The notes beneath the pieces were generated by a model. That model searched no databases, was not told the DNA's origin, and was given only the letters and a program-made list of their open reading frames with translations. From positions 320,984 through 384,983 of the forward strand of contig NW_005195736.1 of assembly GCF_000372725.1 (NCBI RefSeq): a stretch of 64,000 bases of DNA. The letters are read 5' to 3'. Below are positions 48,268-59,404 of the stretch, one piece after another. Origin of the DNA: Emiliania huxleyi CCMP1516 (Eukaryota; Haptophyta; Isochrysidales; Noelaerhabdaceae). Made by a program: the position numbers and the translations under genes. Within the stretch, counting starts at the first letter, position 1; the number at the start of each line of letters is the position of its first letter.

Positions 48268-51128
48268 ATGCGGATGTTTGCCCTGCTCGCAGCCTCCGCC
48301 GCCGCGGTCCCGTCTAGGCTGGTGGTTACGACGACGAGAGGGTCGCCCGCTTCAGTGCAGGCAGCGCAGATGGCCGCTGCTCGGCGCGGAAACGTCAATA
48401 TGACAATCCGAGCAGCCCACAAAACCCTCACAGTGGTCGAATTCGAGGACAACAGCACGGCGCGAGCCTTCCAGGACCAGGCGGAGCGCTCGGGGCTAAG
48501 GGTCGAGGAGGATCAGCGGCGCTTCCTAGCAACAAGCTCGGCCTCGGCTTCGCGGAAGCGGCAGCTAGCCGAGGAAACGCCATGGGGGATCGAGCGTGTG
48601 TACAACGAAGCGGTGCCGAACGCCTCCTTCTTCCCGTCGGCGGTGACGCATCCGCTGTGCATCATCGACTCCGGCTACCTGCTCGCACACCCTGACCTCC
48701 CCTCTGACGCCACCGCGGCGGACCCGTCCCAAGCTGACCAAGCCGGCACGCGTTACTTCGGCGGCGACATCTGCAACCACGGCACGCATGCCCTCTCCGC
48801 CGCCCTCTCCGCCGCCATATCCCCTCCCCGCCGTCTCTCCGTCCGCCCCCTCTACCCCACCCTCCCTCCCTCCGTCCCACCAGGCACGCATGTCGCGGGC
48901 ACCATCGCCGCCATCGGTGGCAACGGGGAGGGAGTGGTCGGTGTCTATCCGGGCGCGCCTGACCTGAAGATAGTCAAGGTGTTTGGGGAGGTCGGCTTGC
49001 TCGACGACCCCAGCACGCCCGACGAGGATGAGGCGTGCGGCTGGACCTATGCCTCACAACTCGTCGATGCGGTTCAGCGATGTGTCGACAGCGGAGCCAA
49101 GATCGTCTCGAGTGAGCGTGCCTAGATCCCCTCCCCGTCTTTGACTCATCTAACACCCCCCCCCCCCCCTCTTCCGCAGTGTCGCTCGGAGGTCCGGGTC
49201 GGTCGGACTTTGAGCGTGATGCCTTCCAGACATTCTTTGATGACGGCATCCTCAGCATCGCGGCCGCCGGCAACGACGGAGATGACAGCTACAATTACCC
49301 GGGGTCCTACTCCTCGGTCATGAGCGTCGCCGCCACCGACAGCAACAACAAGAAGGCGAGCTTCTCGCAGTACAACGACGAAGTCGACATCGCTGCCCCA
49401 GGCGTCGACCTCGTCTCGACTGTCGGTGCCCCCCCTTGTCAAAAAGGCCGCAGCGCCGCCGTTTTCCCACGGTTTTCAGGGGATAATTGTTTCCTCCCTA
49501 GGCCCTCCGAGGGACACTGGGGTGGGCCCTCCGGGCTATGATTCGTCCGGGGGGACCTCCATGGCCGCCCCGCACGTTTTTGGCCTGGCAATGGTGTTTT
49601 GGAACAAGTGAGCCCCCCCCCCCTTCCCCCCCCCCTTCCCCCCCCCCCCAACCAACACCACGCCCACCCACAAACACCAGCACCAACACCACCCAGAGGT
49701 CGGACCCAAACCGCCGCATCGGACACGCCTCGCGGCCACGCAGGTACCCGTCCTATACCAACGCCGAGGTCCGCACGGCGCTTGAGGAGGGCGCCGAGGA
49801 TCTGGGCGAGACGGGCATCGACGACTACTTTGGCCATGGCCTCGTCAACTACCAGGGAGCCGAGATGAGGCTGTTCACGCCATCGCCGCCGCCGTCGCCC
49901 CCGCTCGCTCCACCGGCCCCCCCAATCGAGTTCCAGGTCACCGTGGGTGGCGGCAGCTCGGAGGGAGAGGTGTCGTGGACCCTGACGTGCAGCGGCGCGT
50001 TGATCGGCAGTGGAGGAGCGCCCTACTCCGGCACTCTTTCCGCGCCGCCCGGCGAGTGCACGCTCGACATGTACGACTCGGACGGCGACGGCTGGAACGG
50101 CAACCTGTGGGAGGGTGCGGGCTATACGTTCACGCTCGACTCCGGTTCCTACGGCAGCGCGACCTTCACCCTCACCCCCCTCCCTCCGTCCTCTCCGCCG
50201 TCACCGTCCCTGCCGCCGCTGCCGCCGCTGCCGGGCTACTGCTTCGCCACCTCATCCAAGGCCGTCGTTGTCCCCATGATTGTCGGCGGCGTGCCCGTCG
50301 ACCCCGCGCGCAAGTACATGCCCGCCCCGCCCTCCCGCGCCAACGCCGCGCTCCGCTCGCCACCCGCCGCCGTCTGCTGACAGGTACACCTGGCTCGTCT
50401 CGCTCGACGGCCCGGGCTACTTTATCGGCAAACACTACTGCGGCGGCACGCTCATCGCGCCCGATTGGGTGCTCACCGCCGCGCACTGCACGCAAGACAC
50501 CGTCGGCCGCGTGGCCGTCGGCATGCACGTCGTCGCCGACGTGAACACCGACCCGTGCGTCTCCTTGCACGAGGTGGCGGAGATCTTCAACCACGAGGAC
50601 TACGGCTCTCCCAATTCAGAAAGCAACGACGTCTCGCTGCTCAAGCTCGCCACGCCTGTAACCGGCTATGCGCCCATCGACTTGCTCGACGGCCCTGGCA
50701 TGGACACGCCCTTCCAGGAGCACCTCGCCATGCTCACCGTCGCCGGCTGGGGCACCATGTCCTCCGACGGCGTGTCCTCGCCGGAGGCCATGGAGGTCGA
50801 CGTGCCGGTGGTCAAGAATGAGGACTGCAACGTTGCCTACAGTGGCCAGATTGACGACACGATGATCTGCGCCGGCGACACCGCGAATGGCGGCGAGGAC
50901 GCGTGCCAGGGCGACTCGGGTGGCCCCCTCTTCGGCATCGACGCCGACGGCAACTACGTGCTCACGGGCATCGTGAGCTGGGGCTCCGGCTGCGCCGACG
51001 CCAACTTCCCGGGCGTCTACGCGCGCGTCTCCCACTTTGATGAGTGGGTCTGCGCGAGGACGGACGGCGCGGTCTGTGGATTTTATCCTCGGTCGCCGCC
51101 GTCGCCGCCGGCCACGCAACAGGAATAG
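48268..51128 (+). CDS. Secreted subtilisin-trypsin fusion protease
   Basis: Exons 48268-48781, 48884-49111, 49180-49425, 49502-49607, 49744-50313, 50384-51128 join in one frame: 802 residues. Signal peptide MRMFALLAASAAAVPS, then an I9-type propeptide (about 25-100). Subtilase (S8) domain: Asp in IIDSGYLLAHPDL, His in NHGTHVAGT, Ser in GGTSMAAPH. A Pro-rich spacer and a small beta domain (CSGALIGSGG ... MYDSDGDGWNGNLW) follow, then a chymotrypsin-fold S1 domain: IVGG, LTAAHC, NDVSLL, CQGDSGGP with Asp at the 189 position (trypsin-like, Lys/Arg). Intron 1 is GC-AG and bounded by two copies of GGCACGCATG; the splice rebuilds the His motif. The frame meets TAG at 51126 and stays open beyond into a CUB domain. 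Confidence 0.8.
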
Positions 51129-54100
51129 ACGCTGCCGCCGTTCCTGCCGCCGCCCTCCCTGCCGTCATGCCCGCTCGGCGAGGTCTGCACCACCGGTCCG
51201 TGTTTGATCTCCGACGGCGGCTCGTGCGCCACCTCGCCCGACTTCCCGAACGACTACCCGAACCTCGAGGGCTGCACCATCTACAACGTGCCGCCGGTCG
51301 GGCTGGACGTGATCGCCTTTGACGTGGAGGGGGACCCCTACCCCTACTACGACTACGACGGCGACGGCGATTTCCGCAATGACTGCCCCTTCGACCACCT
51401 CTTCGTCAACGGCGTGAAGTACTGCGGCACCTCGGGCCCGGCCGGTGTCGTGCCGTCGGATGGGACCATGACGTGGGTCTCTGACGAGTTTGTCACCGAG
51501 TCGGGCTGGAAGGCGCGCGCTCCCCCCTCTGCATAGCTCTTCGCATCTCTGGCTCCCCCCACACCGCGCGCTCCTCAACTCTCGCGCTCACTCAGCCCCC
51601 GTGCCCAGCCCCTATGGCCCTCCGCCTGTCCCAGGTGTGCTGGCCGCCGTCGGCCTTGCCATCTCCGCCGCCGCCGTCCGCGTCGCCCTCGCCGCCGCCT
51701 CCCTCGACCTCGCCATCTCCGCCGCCTCCATCCGCCTCGCCGTCGCCGCCACCTCCCTCCGCCTCGCCGTCGCCGCCGCCTCCCTCCGCCTCGCCGTCGC
51801 CGCCGCCTCCCTCCGCCTCGCCGTCGCCGCCGCCTCCCTCCGCCTCGCCGTCACCGCCGCCTCCGTCCGCCTCGCCGTCGCCGCCGCCTCCCTCCGCCTC
51901 GCCGTCGCCGCCGCCTCCGTCCGCCTCGCCGTCGCCGCCGCCTCCCTCCGCCTCTCCCTCCCCGCCGCCACCGTCCGCCTCTCCCTCCCCGCCACCTCCT
52001 TCCGCGTCGCCGTCGCCACCGCCTCCCTCCGCGTCGCCGTCCCCGCCGCCTCCGTCGCCCTCGCCGCCGCCTCCCTCTGCCTCGCCGTCGCCGCCGCCTC
52101 CCTCCGCCTCGCCGTCGCCGCCGCCTCCCTCCGCCTCGCCGTCGCCGCCGCCTCCCTCCGCCTCGCCGTCGCCGCCGCCTCCCTCCGCCTCGCCGTCGCC
52201 GCCGCCTCCCTCCGCCTCGCCGTCGCCGCCGCCTCCCTCCGCCTCGCCCTCGCCGCCGCCTCCCTCCGCCTCGCCGTCGCCGCCGCCTCCATCCGCCTCG
52301 CCGTCGCCGCCGCCTCCGTCCGCCTCGCCGTCGCCGCCGCCTCCCTCCGCCTCGCCGTCGCCGCCGCCTCCCTCCGCCTCGCCGTCGCCGCCGCCTCCCT
52401 CCGCCTCGCCGTCGCCGCCGCCTCCGTCCGCCTCGCCGTCGCCGCCGCTTCCGTCCGCCTCGCCGTCGCCGCCGATCTCCCCGCCGCAGCCACCGTCGCC
52501 GCCGCCTCCGTCCGCCTCGCCGTCGCCGCCGCCTCCATCCGCCTCGCCGTCGCCGCCGCCTCCATCCGCCTCGCCGTCGCCGCCGCCTCCGTCCGCTTCG
52601 CCGTCGCCGCCGCCTCCATCCGCCTCGCCGTCGCCGCCGCCTCCATCCGCCTCGCCGTCGCCGCCGCCTCCGTCCGCCTCGCCGTCGCCGCCGCCTCCGT
52701 CCGCTTCGCCGTCGCCGCCGCCTCCCTCCGCCTCGCCGTCGCCGCCGCCTCCGTCCGCCTCGCCGTCGCCGCCGCCTCCATCCGCCTCGCCGTCGCCGCC
52801 GCCTCCGTCCGCTTCGCCGTCGCCGCCGCCTCCCTCCGGCTCGCCCTCGCCGCCGCCTCCCTCCGGCTCGCCCTCGCCGCCGCCTCCCTCCGCCTCGCCG
52901 TCGCCGCCGCCTCCATCCGCCTCGCCGTCGCCGCCGCCTCCGTCCGCCTCGCCGTCGCCGCCGCCTCCCTCCGCCTCGCCGTCGCCGCCGCCCCCATCCG
53001 CCTCGCCGTCGCCGCCGCCTCCATCCGCCTCGCCGTCGCCGCCGCCTCCGTCCGCTTCGCCGTCGCCGCCGCCTCCCTCCGCCTCGCCGTCGCCGCCGCC
53101 TCCGTCCGCCTCGCCGTCGCCGCCGCCTCCATCCGCCTCGCCGTCGCCGCCGCCTCCGTCCGCTTCGCCGTCGCCGCCGCCTCCCTCCGGCTCGCCCTCG
53201 CCGCCGCCTCCCTCCGCGTCGCCGTCGCCTCCCTCCGCATCGCCGTCGCCGCCGCCTCCCTCCGGCTCGCCGTCGCCGCCGCCTCCCACGCCGCCGCCGC
53301 CTTCCGCCTCGCCATTGCCGCCGCCGCCCACGCCGCCGCCACCTGCCCCTCCGCCGCCCTCGCCACCTTCTCCGCCACCGCCCTCTCCGCCGCCGCCGTC
53401 GCCGCCGTCGCCGCCGCCGGCGGCGGCGCCGCCGCCCTCCGGCTCGCCCTCGCAGCCGCCGCCCGCGCCGCCGCCGCCCTCGCAGCCACCCTTTCCACCC
53501 CTCCCCGAGGGCGTTGTCGTGGAGGAAGTGTCCGTGATCAAGTTCACCGTCGTTGTCACGATCTCCGCCGAAGTGAACGACATCGACGTCACTGAACTCG
53601 AGGGCTCCTTTCGCCCTGCGCAGCAGTGCTTCGAGCCAGAGTGCGGCCTCACCGTGACGCTCCAGCCCGTCGAGCAATCGGCAGCCCGTGGGGCACTCCA
53701 GGCTGCGGGAACGGTTGCTTCGAGCACGGCCAGCGTGTTCAAGGATGGCAACACACTTTCCGCCGTGCGCAACGCGAACTATGTATTCGCGAGAAACTCA
53801 GCCACCCAAGCCGGCAATATCCTGAATCAGCCCGTCAGCGAGGTCGACCCCAACGTCAACGAACGCGAGGACACCGAGCCGCGCGCGGTCGCGCCGCCGC
53901 CGCCCTCCGCCCCGCCCACGTCGCCGCCGCCCTCGTTGCCCCCACTTGACCTGAACCCGCAGTCCATGGACCCGTCGTGCTTCCCGAGCTCTGCGATGGT
54001 GCAGCGTGCCGACGGCGAGACCGCCCCCCTCTCCTCGCTCTCCGCCGGCGACTCGATCCTCGTCGCTGCGGCCGACGGCACCCTCGCCTTCGATGCCGTG

Positions 54101-54866
54101 TGAGAGAGGGGGGTTTCACTCGTTTCACCGTCGCTTGCTTCTACTAGGCACCCTCGGCTTCGACGTCGTCTCCTCCTTCTCGCTGGCCGACCCGTCCGCC
54201 AAGGCGGCCTTCTTCCTCTCGCTGACGACCGCAACGGCGACGGTCACGCTCACCCCGACGCACAAGCTGCCCGCTGGCCCGGCAAAGGCGCTCAAGCAGG
54301 CGTCCGAGGTTGCCGTCGGAGAGACGATCTGGCTCGCGTCGCCGGCCGCGGGCGCGCTCGTGCAGGCGCGCCTATACCCCCAGCACCACACACCCCTGCC
54401 TCTCCCGATGCGACCCCCCCTCGTCCCCCGGCCAGGAGCCCGTCCTCAAGATAAGCACGGTCGTGGCCGACGGGCTGCACAGCCCGCTCACCAAGCACGG
54501 AGGCTGGCCAATCGTTGACGGCGTCGCGACCTCATACAACAGCGCGGCCGTCGTCGCGCGCAACAAGTACCTCGTCCCGCTCGTCGAGGCGGTCTGCCCC
54601 TCCCTCGGCCGCCTCGTCGTGGCGGCCGCGAACCCAAAGGCGATGCACTACATCGATGGCGAGGTGATCTCCCGCGCCCAAGTTTAGAGTGTCACTTGTC
54701 CCCACTCTCCCAAACCCACCACCCGCCGCCCACTTTCGCTTCGTCGCTCGACCAGGTGGTCGAGCCGCTCTCTTCGCTCGAGCTTGCGCACGCGGCCGTG
54801 GTCACGCTCACGGCCGCCAGTACCACGTTTGGCGCGCGCTCAAGCTCGCGCCATCGTTTGTCGTAG
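51129..54866 (+). CDS. CUB / SPPPPSAS rod / Hint-domain module, in frame with the upstream protease
   Basis: Exons 51129-51512, 51635-54077, 54148-54365, 54436-54681, 54756-54866. There is no credible ATG at the 5' end, and the frame is continuous with the trypsin domain except for TAG 51126-51128, so this is probably the C-terminal half of the same gene. CUB-like domain: CTTGPCLISDGGSCATSPDF ... VKYCGTSG ... ESGWK-VCW, the last joined by a GC-AG intron. Then comes a rod of about seventy SPPPPSAS units, and a Hint (hedgehog/intein) domain: CFPSSAMVQRADG, LSAGDSIL, F-D-V, LTPTHKLPAG. Hint domains self-cleave at the starting Cys. The 54078-54147 intron (GC-AG) is bounded by copies of GGCACCCTCG(C/G)CTTCGA. 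Confidence 0.7.
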
Positions 54867-55065
54867 TTGGGGAGAGCTCACCTCAAGCGAGCGAGAGACG
54901 GAGCCCACGGTTTACAAACCAAAGAAATTCGCGAACGACCCATTTGCCATGAGTTTCGCGCGCCGGATCTTGTAAGGGACGAATGGACTCATTGCACTTG
55001 GAGCACTTGGAGTGCGACCGGGTCTTTTCTTTTTTTGAAAGAAGGCGGCGTACCGCGGTGTTGCA

Positions 55066-56280
55066 ATGCCGCGCGGCGCGCGCCCCGCGTGCTCCAGGCC
55101 CGCCCCGAAGTACATCGAAAAGAAGCGGCAGGACAACGGGTACGCTGCCTTGTCGATGCAAAGCACTGTCGACTTGACCGACATGTGGTGCTGCGGCGCC
55201 ACGCCCTTGCTATTCTCCATTGTCAACGGCCCCGCGGAAACCCTCGCAAAGCTCGACCGCGACTATCCGTCGCTGGCAAAAATGGCGGCCGACGGTGGCG
55301 CCTACGACCCGCCGCAGCTCAACCCGGCTCGGACCTTTGTCAGCTGCTGCCTCGGGCTGCCATGGCCCGATTCGTGCAATCTCGGCACGGTGAATTGGTT
55401 CTCGCACCGGTCGCCGCTATGCGCGCTGTGCCCCGCCGCCGTCTGTCTGGGCTACATGAAGTGCTGCTTTGGGTTCACCGAGCTGTCGCTGCTGGAGAGC
55501 GGAGACGAGGTCTTCATCGAGATGCTCCAGCGAGGCGTGGCACCGGAACAGTGCCCGGAGCGGCTAAAGGGCCTCTACTGGATGCAAGACAACCTCGCCA
55601 ACGAGGTGCTAGTCACGTTCCAGGACGCCTACTGGCAGCCGGCGACAGCGACGGCGCCATTTCTCGGCACCAAGGACCTCGGCCTCAACTTCACGCGGGA
55701 CCCGACCTGCTTTGGAGTGTGCAACGGCCCGCCCTTCTCCCCGTTCACGTGCCCGCCGGTTGGCTGCTGCCCCTGCCTCTGCCTCCCCTGCTGGGCCGTC
55801 GCCCCGTGCGGCTCCACCCGCAGTCTGCCCGGCTGCTGCCTGCGCCGCACGCCAATGACGTTGGTGTCGTCCCCGGACCAGCGGTGGATCGACCTTGGGC
55901 TAGGCAACTTCATCTTCATCCCGACTGCGGGTGAGACGCTCGTCGCGCCGGGCGGAGAGCCGGTCGCCTTTGACGCGGCGCAGGACCTCCTTCGCGTCTC
56001 GTTCTACCCCGAGCAGGGCCTGTCGAGCATCAACTACCAGTACCGCGTGCGGAGGGTGGCGCATCTCTCAGAGAGCGGGGCGCTGGTCAAGACGGAGGCG
56101 TGGGATGATTTGGTGGCGAAGGTTCGCGCGACGAATGAGACGCCCGGCTGCCTGGGCGACCGCTGCTACTGTAACCTGCCGCTCGAGCAGCGGCTGCAAA
56201 ACTCCCTCCTCTACCAAAACGACAGGCAGTTCTTCCGGCTGCCACCGAGGCCGGCGTCCATGGCGCTGGGCCGCGGCTGA
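55066..56280 (+). CDS. Unrecognised Cys-rich protein
   Basis: A 404-residue intronless frame; the ATG at 55066 opens an Arg/Pro stretch, and the inner Met of MQSTVDLTDMWCCG is an alternative start. It has over twenty cysteines, clustered in WCCGATP, SCCLGLPWPDSC, LCALCPAAVCLGYMKCCFGF, and a dense CPPVGCCPCLCLPCWAVAPC block around residues 228-250. The pattern recalls PLAC8-type Cys clusters but is not a clear match. The C-terminal third (DQRWIDLGLGNFIFIPTAGE) looks like a folded soluble domain. A membrane-associated role is possible; function unknown. It starts about 200 bases after the protease/Hint gene on the same strand. Confidence 0.65.
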   Translation: MPRGARPACSRPAPKYIEKKRQDNGYAALSMQSTVDLTDMWCCGATPLLFSIVNGPAETLAKLDRDYPSLAKMAADGGAYDPPQLNPARTFVSCCLGLPWPDSCNLGTVNWFSHRSPLCALCPAAVCLGYMKCCFGFTELSLLESGDEVFIEMLQRGVAPEQCPERLKGLYWMQDNLANEVLVTFQDAYWQPATATAPFLGTKDLGLNFTRDPTCFGVCNGPPFSPFTCPPVGCCPCLCLPCWAVAPCGSTRSLPGCCLRRTPMTLVSSPDQRWIDLGLGNFIFIPTAGETLVAPGGEPVAFDAAQDLLRVSFYPEQGLSSINYQYRVRRVAHLSESGALVKTEAWDDLVAKVRATNETPGCLGDRCYCNLPLEQRLQNSLLYQNDRQFFRLPPRPASMALGRG

Positions 56281-56572
56281 TGCGGAGGAAGTACCCCGCC
56301 CCTCCACTGGCCCTGCCGATGCCGATGAACGGCTCCGGGCGGTGTGTCGAACCTGTGTGCTGTGCGAGAGAGTTGAAAGGGAGAGGGGGCTGTGTTCTCT
56401 AGGCCCCTAGGACGATGTACTTGGAGCACACTTGGAGTGCAGTCATCAGCCTCACTATCCAGGGCCGGGGAGCTAAGAACAAAGAAGCGCACCACCGGGC
56501 CGATGCTAATTCATTTTTTCTTTTTTCACTTGCATCGCAATGAGTGCCAGACAGCGTTTATGTGAGACAGCA
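56281..56572. other. Intergenic with dispersed-repeat motif
   Basis: GTGTCGAACCTGTGTGCTGTG at 56342-56362 matches, in the same orientation, 62656-62679 and, inverted, 905-920. The TTTTTTCTTTTTTCACTTGC tract precedes the next start. No gene. Confidence 0.4.
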
Positions 56573-57959
56573 ATGAAGGCGCTGCTGCTTTTTGCCCTCA
56601 CGCCCTCCCTGTCTCACGGGCTCTCGCTCGGCCTCGCGAGCGTGCGATCGGTGGCGCCTCGGTGCGCGGCGGTCGCCCTGGACGACGCGCCGGGCAGCAG
56701 CCTGGCTCGCGATGCGTGCGCCGCCGATAGCGAAGCGCTGCTGGATTCCTTGGATCGTTGGCTGCGCCGGCAGTCCATCCGGTCGGTGCTGCCGCCGAGC
56801 CAGGCGCGGCACCTGCTTCGCGACCTACGCGACGACCACCGCTTCTGGGCGCAGCAGCGCCGCCAGTTTGCGCGCGCCTGGAACCTGGTCGAGGCCGGCC
56901 TTCGGCAGGAGACGCGGCCGGTCGGCGAGCTGCTGGGCAACGAGACGGCGTCCAAGGTGCTTTCCTATTCGGAGGACATGGACGTCGATCCCGCCATCGT
57001 CAACGCCCTCATCCGCAGCGAGGTTGTCGAGGCCATGCTTGGACACGTCCTGTACGATGGTGCCGCTCCCCCCCCGCCGCTGCCGCCGCCGCAGCCTGCC
57101 CTCGCGCGCGCTCCCCCTTCCCCCACAGCGCCGGCCGCCTGCGTCCGAGATGCCTCCCCTGCTGGTTGTCACCGATGTCCAGGCATCGGCCAGTTTCTGA
57201 TCCAGTCCGACCCCATCGGCATGGCCCTCTCCAAGCTCCCGATCCTAGGGCCGATCCGCGCGCAGCTGGTCGACGCGGCGCGGCGCGAGGTGGACGCTTT
57301 GGTCGGCCCGCAGGTCGAGGGGTTCCTCGGCTCCTACTCCGCCGCCGCCGCCGAGTCTGCGGTGTCCTACCTGCTGGCCGAGGACAACAGCCCGAAGCTG
57401 CGCGCCGCGCGCCGCCAGCTCGCCTCGAAGCTGCTCAACCGGCCGCTCTGCAAGCTGGTAGCCCCCACGGCTAGAGAGATCACCCGAGATCACGCGAGAT
57501 CGCCCGAGATCACCCGAGATCGCAAGCTGGCGGCGCATGGCTAGAGAGACCACCCGAGATCGTGAACGTGCCGACGACGTGCCCCGGACGTGTCTTTTTT
57601 TTCTCTCTCTTCTCGTGTCTTTGCAGGTGAACGGGTCTGACCTCGAGGCAGCCATCGCACGGGACACGATCTGGGCGGCGGTGCGGCAGTTCAAAATGCC
57701 AAACGAGGGCGCGCTGCTCGACCAGCTGTACGGCGAGTTTGGAGACGAGCCCTTCGCGATCTTGCTACCGCGCGACGCGGCAGCCAAGGCGGCGGCGCCG
57801 CCCTCGGCCCCGCTCTTCGAGCGCGGCCGCGCCATCCTGCGCGATATCCTCGCTAGCTTCCTCGCGTCGGGCGAGTGGGAGGAGTGGAGACGAAACGGCC
57901 CGCTGTCCGAGCCGTTGCCGCCGCCGCGGACGGCGGTGCTGACGCCGCCGGCCGCCGCG

Positions 57960-57994
<35 letters not shown>

Positions 57995-58268
57995 TGCCTC
58001 CGCCGCCGCCGCCGCCGATGCCGATGCCGACACGGACGCCGGCGGCGCGCCCGATTTCGGGGCGATGAGCCGCGCCGATCTTGAGGCATACGCACGCGCC
58101 GCGCACGCCGCGGCCGGCCAGCCGCCTCCGCCCGCGCACGGGGCTGGCAGCCGGCACGGGGCAGGCGGTGCGGCGGGGTTGCATGCGGCCGGCGGCGGTG
58201 ACGAGCCGCGGAGACGGCGCGTCGACTGCAGCGAGAAGCGGCTGGGCGAGTGGGACGGATGGGACTGA
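56573..58268 (+). CDS. Unrecognised secreted or plastid protein, three exons
   Basis: Exons 56573-57059, 57183-57457, 57627-58268 (start 56540 also in frame); 467 residues from the inner ATG. MKALLLFALTPSLSHGLSLG is a signal peptide. Introns are GT-AG: 123 bases (CGATG|GTGCC, GTCCAG|GCATC) and 169 bases (AAGCTG|GTAGCC, TTGCAG|GTGAAC), the second carrying a GAGATCACCC minisatellite. The body is helical (RHLLRDLRDDHRFWAQQRRQ; PILGPIRAQLVDAARREVDA) with a conserved-looking LYGEFGDEPFAILLP, then a long Ala tract and an Arg/Gly tail. No family recognised. The two introns remove the Pro-rich and stop-bearing stretches, which supports the model. Confidence 0.65.
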
Positions 58269-58620
58269 GCCGGTGTGGGCGGGCCCCATCGCGCGGTGGG
58301 TCGCTCGCGGAGCATGCCTCTCTCTCAGCCCGGTGGTGGCTGGCCTCCTGCGCAACTCCGTCCCTCCCTCCCTGTCATGCCGATGCCGCCGCCGGTGTGT
58401 GGCGGCGGTCTCGAGGGCTGGGACGGTCTGGCGGCGTCCGAGGTGCCGGGGGAGAGAGAGGAGGGCGGTGTGTGAGAGAGACGCATAATTACTCGTTTCT
58501 TTGTCGCCTGAGCAAAAATGATGAGAGGCTGAGCAAGCGAAATGGGTTAGAAAATAGACGCCGGTCTCCGCCGGACTCTCCGCTCTGCCTCTCCACGGTG
58601 CACCTGGCCTCGCAGGCGAG
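58269..58620. other. Intergenic, nothing recognised
   Basis: Between convergent genes (plus to 58268, minus from 58627); probably holds both 3' UTRs. Confidence 0.4.
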
Positions 58621-58626
58621 GGGGGC

Positions 58627-59118
58627 TCAGACCATCTTGATCTTGCCGAAGTCGACGAGGCCGCCCTGCGAGACGAGCCAGCACACCGACTCGATGACGA
58701 GCATCGCGCAGAACGGCGTGACGTCGCCCTTGTTCACCATCGCCGGGTTGTTCTTCTTGTTCGTCCAGTGCTCCTCCATCAGCGCGTTCATCGGGAGGAA
58801 GACCTGTTGCACAGCCACAGGTTGGTTACGACGAAGACGGCGCCGAGCGTCTTGGCGAGCGTCGTCTTGCCGCCCGTTAGCGCGACGGCGATCTTGAGGG
58901 GAGGGCGATCGTGCCGATTAAGGTGCCCCAGCCGTTGCAGATCACCGTCATGCGCGGCGACTGGTTCTCGCTGTCGCCGAGCTTCGTGTCGTGCCACCAC
59001 GACTGGAGTCCTCGTCCGGCATGACGGTCTTGCCTTCCATGAAGTTGTCGCGGATGCCTCCGAGGAGGAAGAAGAGCGCCTGGGCGGCGACGATCCCGTA
59101 GGCGGCGTTGTGCCTGAG
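58627..59118 (-). pseudogene. Membrane-protein gene fragment with frameshifts
   Basis: The minus strand encodes, in changing frames, HNAAYGIVAAQALFFLLGGI; QSWWHDTKLGDSENQSPRMT; KIAVALTGGKTTLAKTLGAV FVVTNLW; and VQQVFLPMNALMEEHWTNKK ... LVDFGKIKMV-stop at 58627. At least four hydrophobic segments suggest a multi-pass membrane protein; I do not know the family. Frame changes of one base lie near 59010 (before QSWWHD) and 58900 (before KIAVAL), and another near 58815. Either the gene is decaying or this stretch of sequence is error-prone; the neighbouring genes show the same trouble. No N-terminus is found. Confidence 0.5.
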
Positions 59119-59404
59119 GGTAGCATGCACTCAGATGCAGCAGGTCGGCGGCGGGCGGGCTGTGGCGCCAGTGCCTGCACTCAGAGGAGTGTAGGGCGGC
59201 GGCGGGCTGCTGGCTGTGGCGCGACGTACGGCATCTTAATGAAGTGGTCGAAATGCGCTTTGCAACGCCCTCGGTCCTCGGGCCCGACGTCTCTCCGCCG
59301 CCGCCTCGGCGAATGCCTTCTGGCTCGGCGCTAATGTTCCGTGGAATCGGGGGGGGTTTGCTAAGGTGTAGATCAGTTTCCGTGGAATCGGGTATGATAT
59401 CGGC
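59119..59404. other. Short tandem duplication and spacer
   Basis: CACTCAGA...GGCGGCGGGC...GGCTGTGGCG occurs twice (about 59128-59168 and 59178-59222). A TTCCGTGGAATCGGG repeat lies at 59337 and 59379. No gene. Confidence 0.4.

Noticed and set aside
51111-51128. An 18-base GC-AG intron that would remove the TAG between trypsin and CUB parts
   Set aside because: It ends in TAG and is in phase, but 18 bases is far below the size of the other introns here (41 bases or more).
51592-53772. A 726-codon minus-strand frame (Gly/Asp/Glu repeats) opposite the SPPPPSAS rod
   Set aside because: It is the mirror of the Pro/Ser repeat; the plus strand has CUB and Hint domains joined to it through introns, so the minus frame is a by-product of repeat composition.
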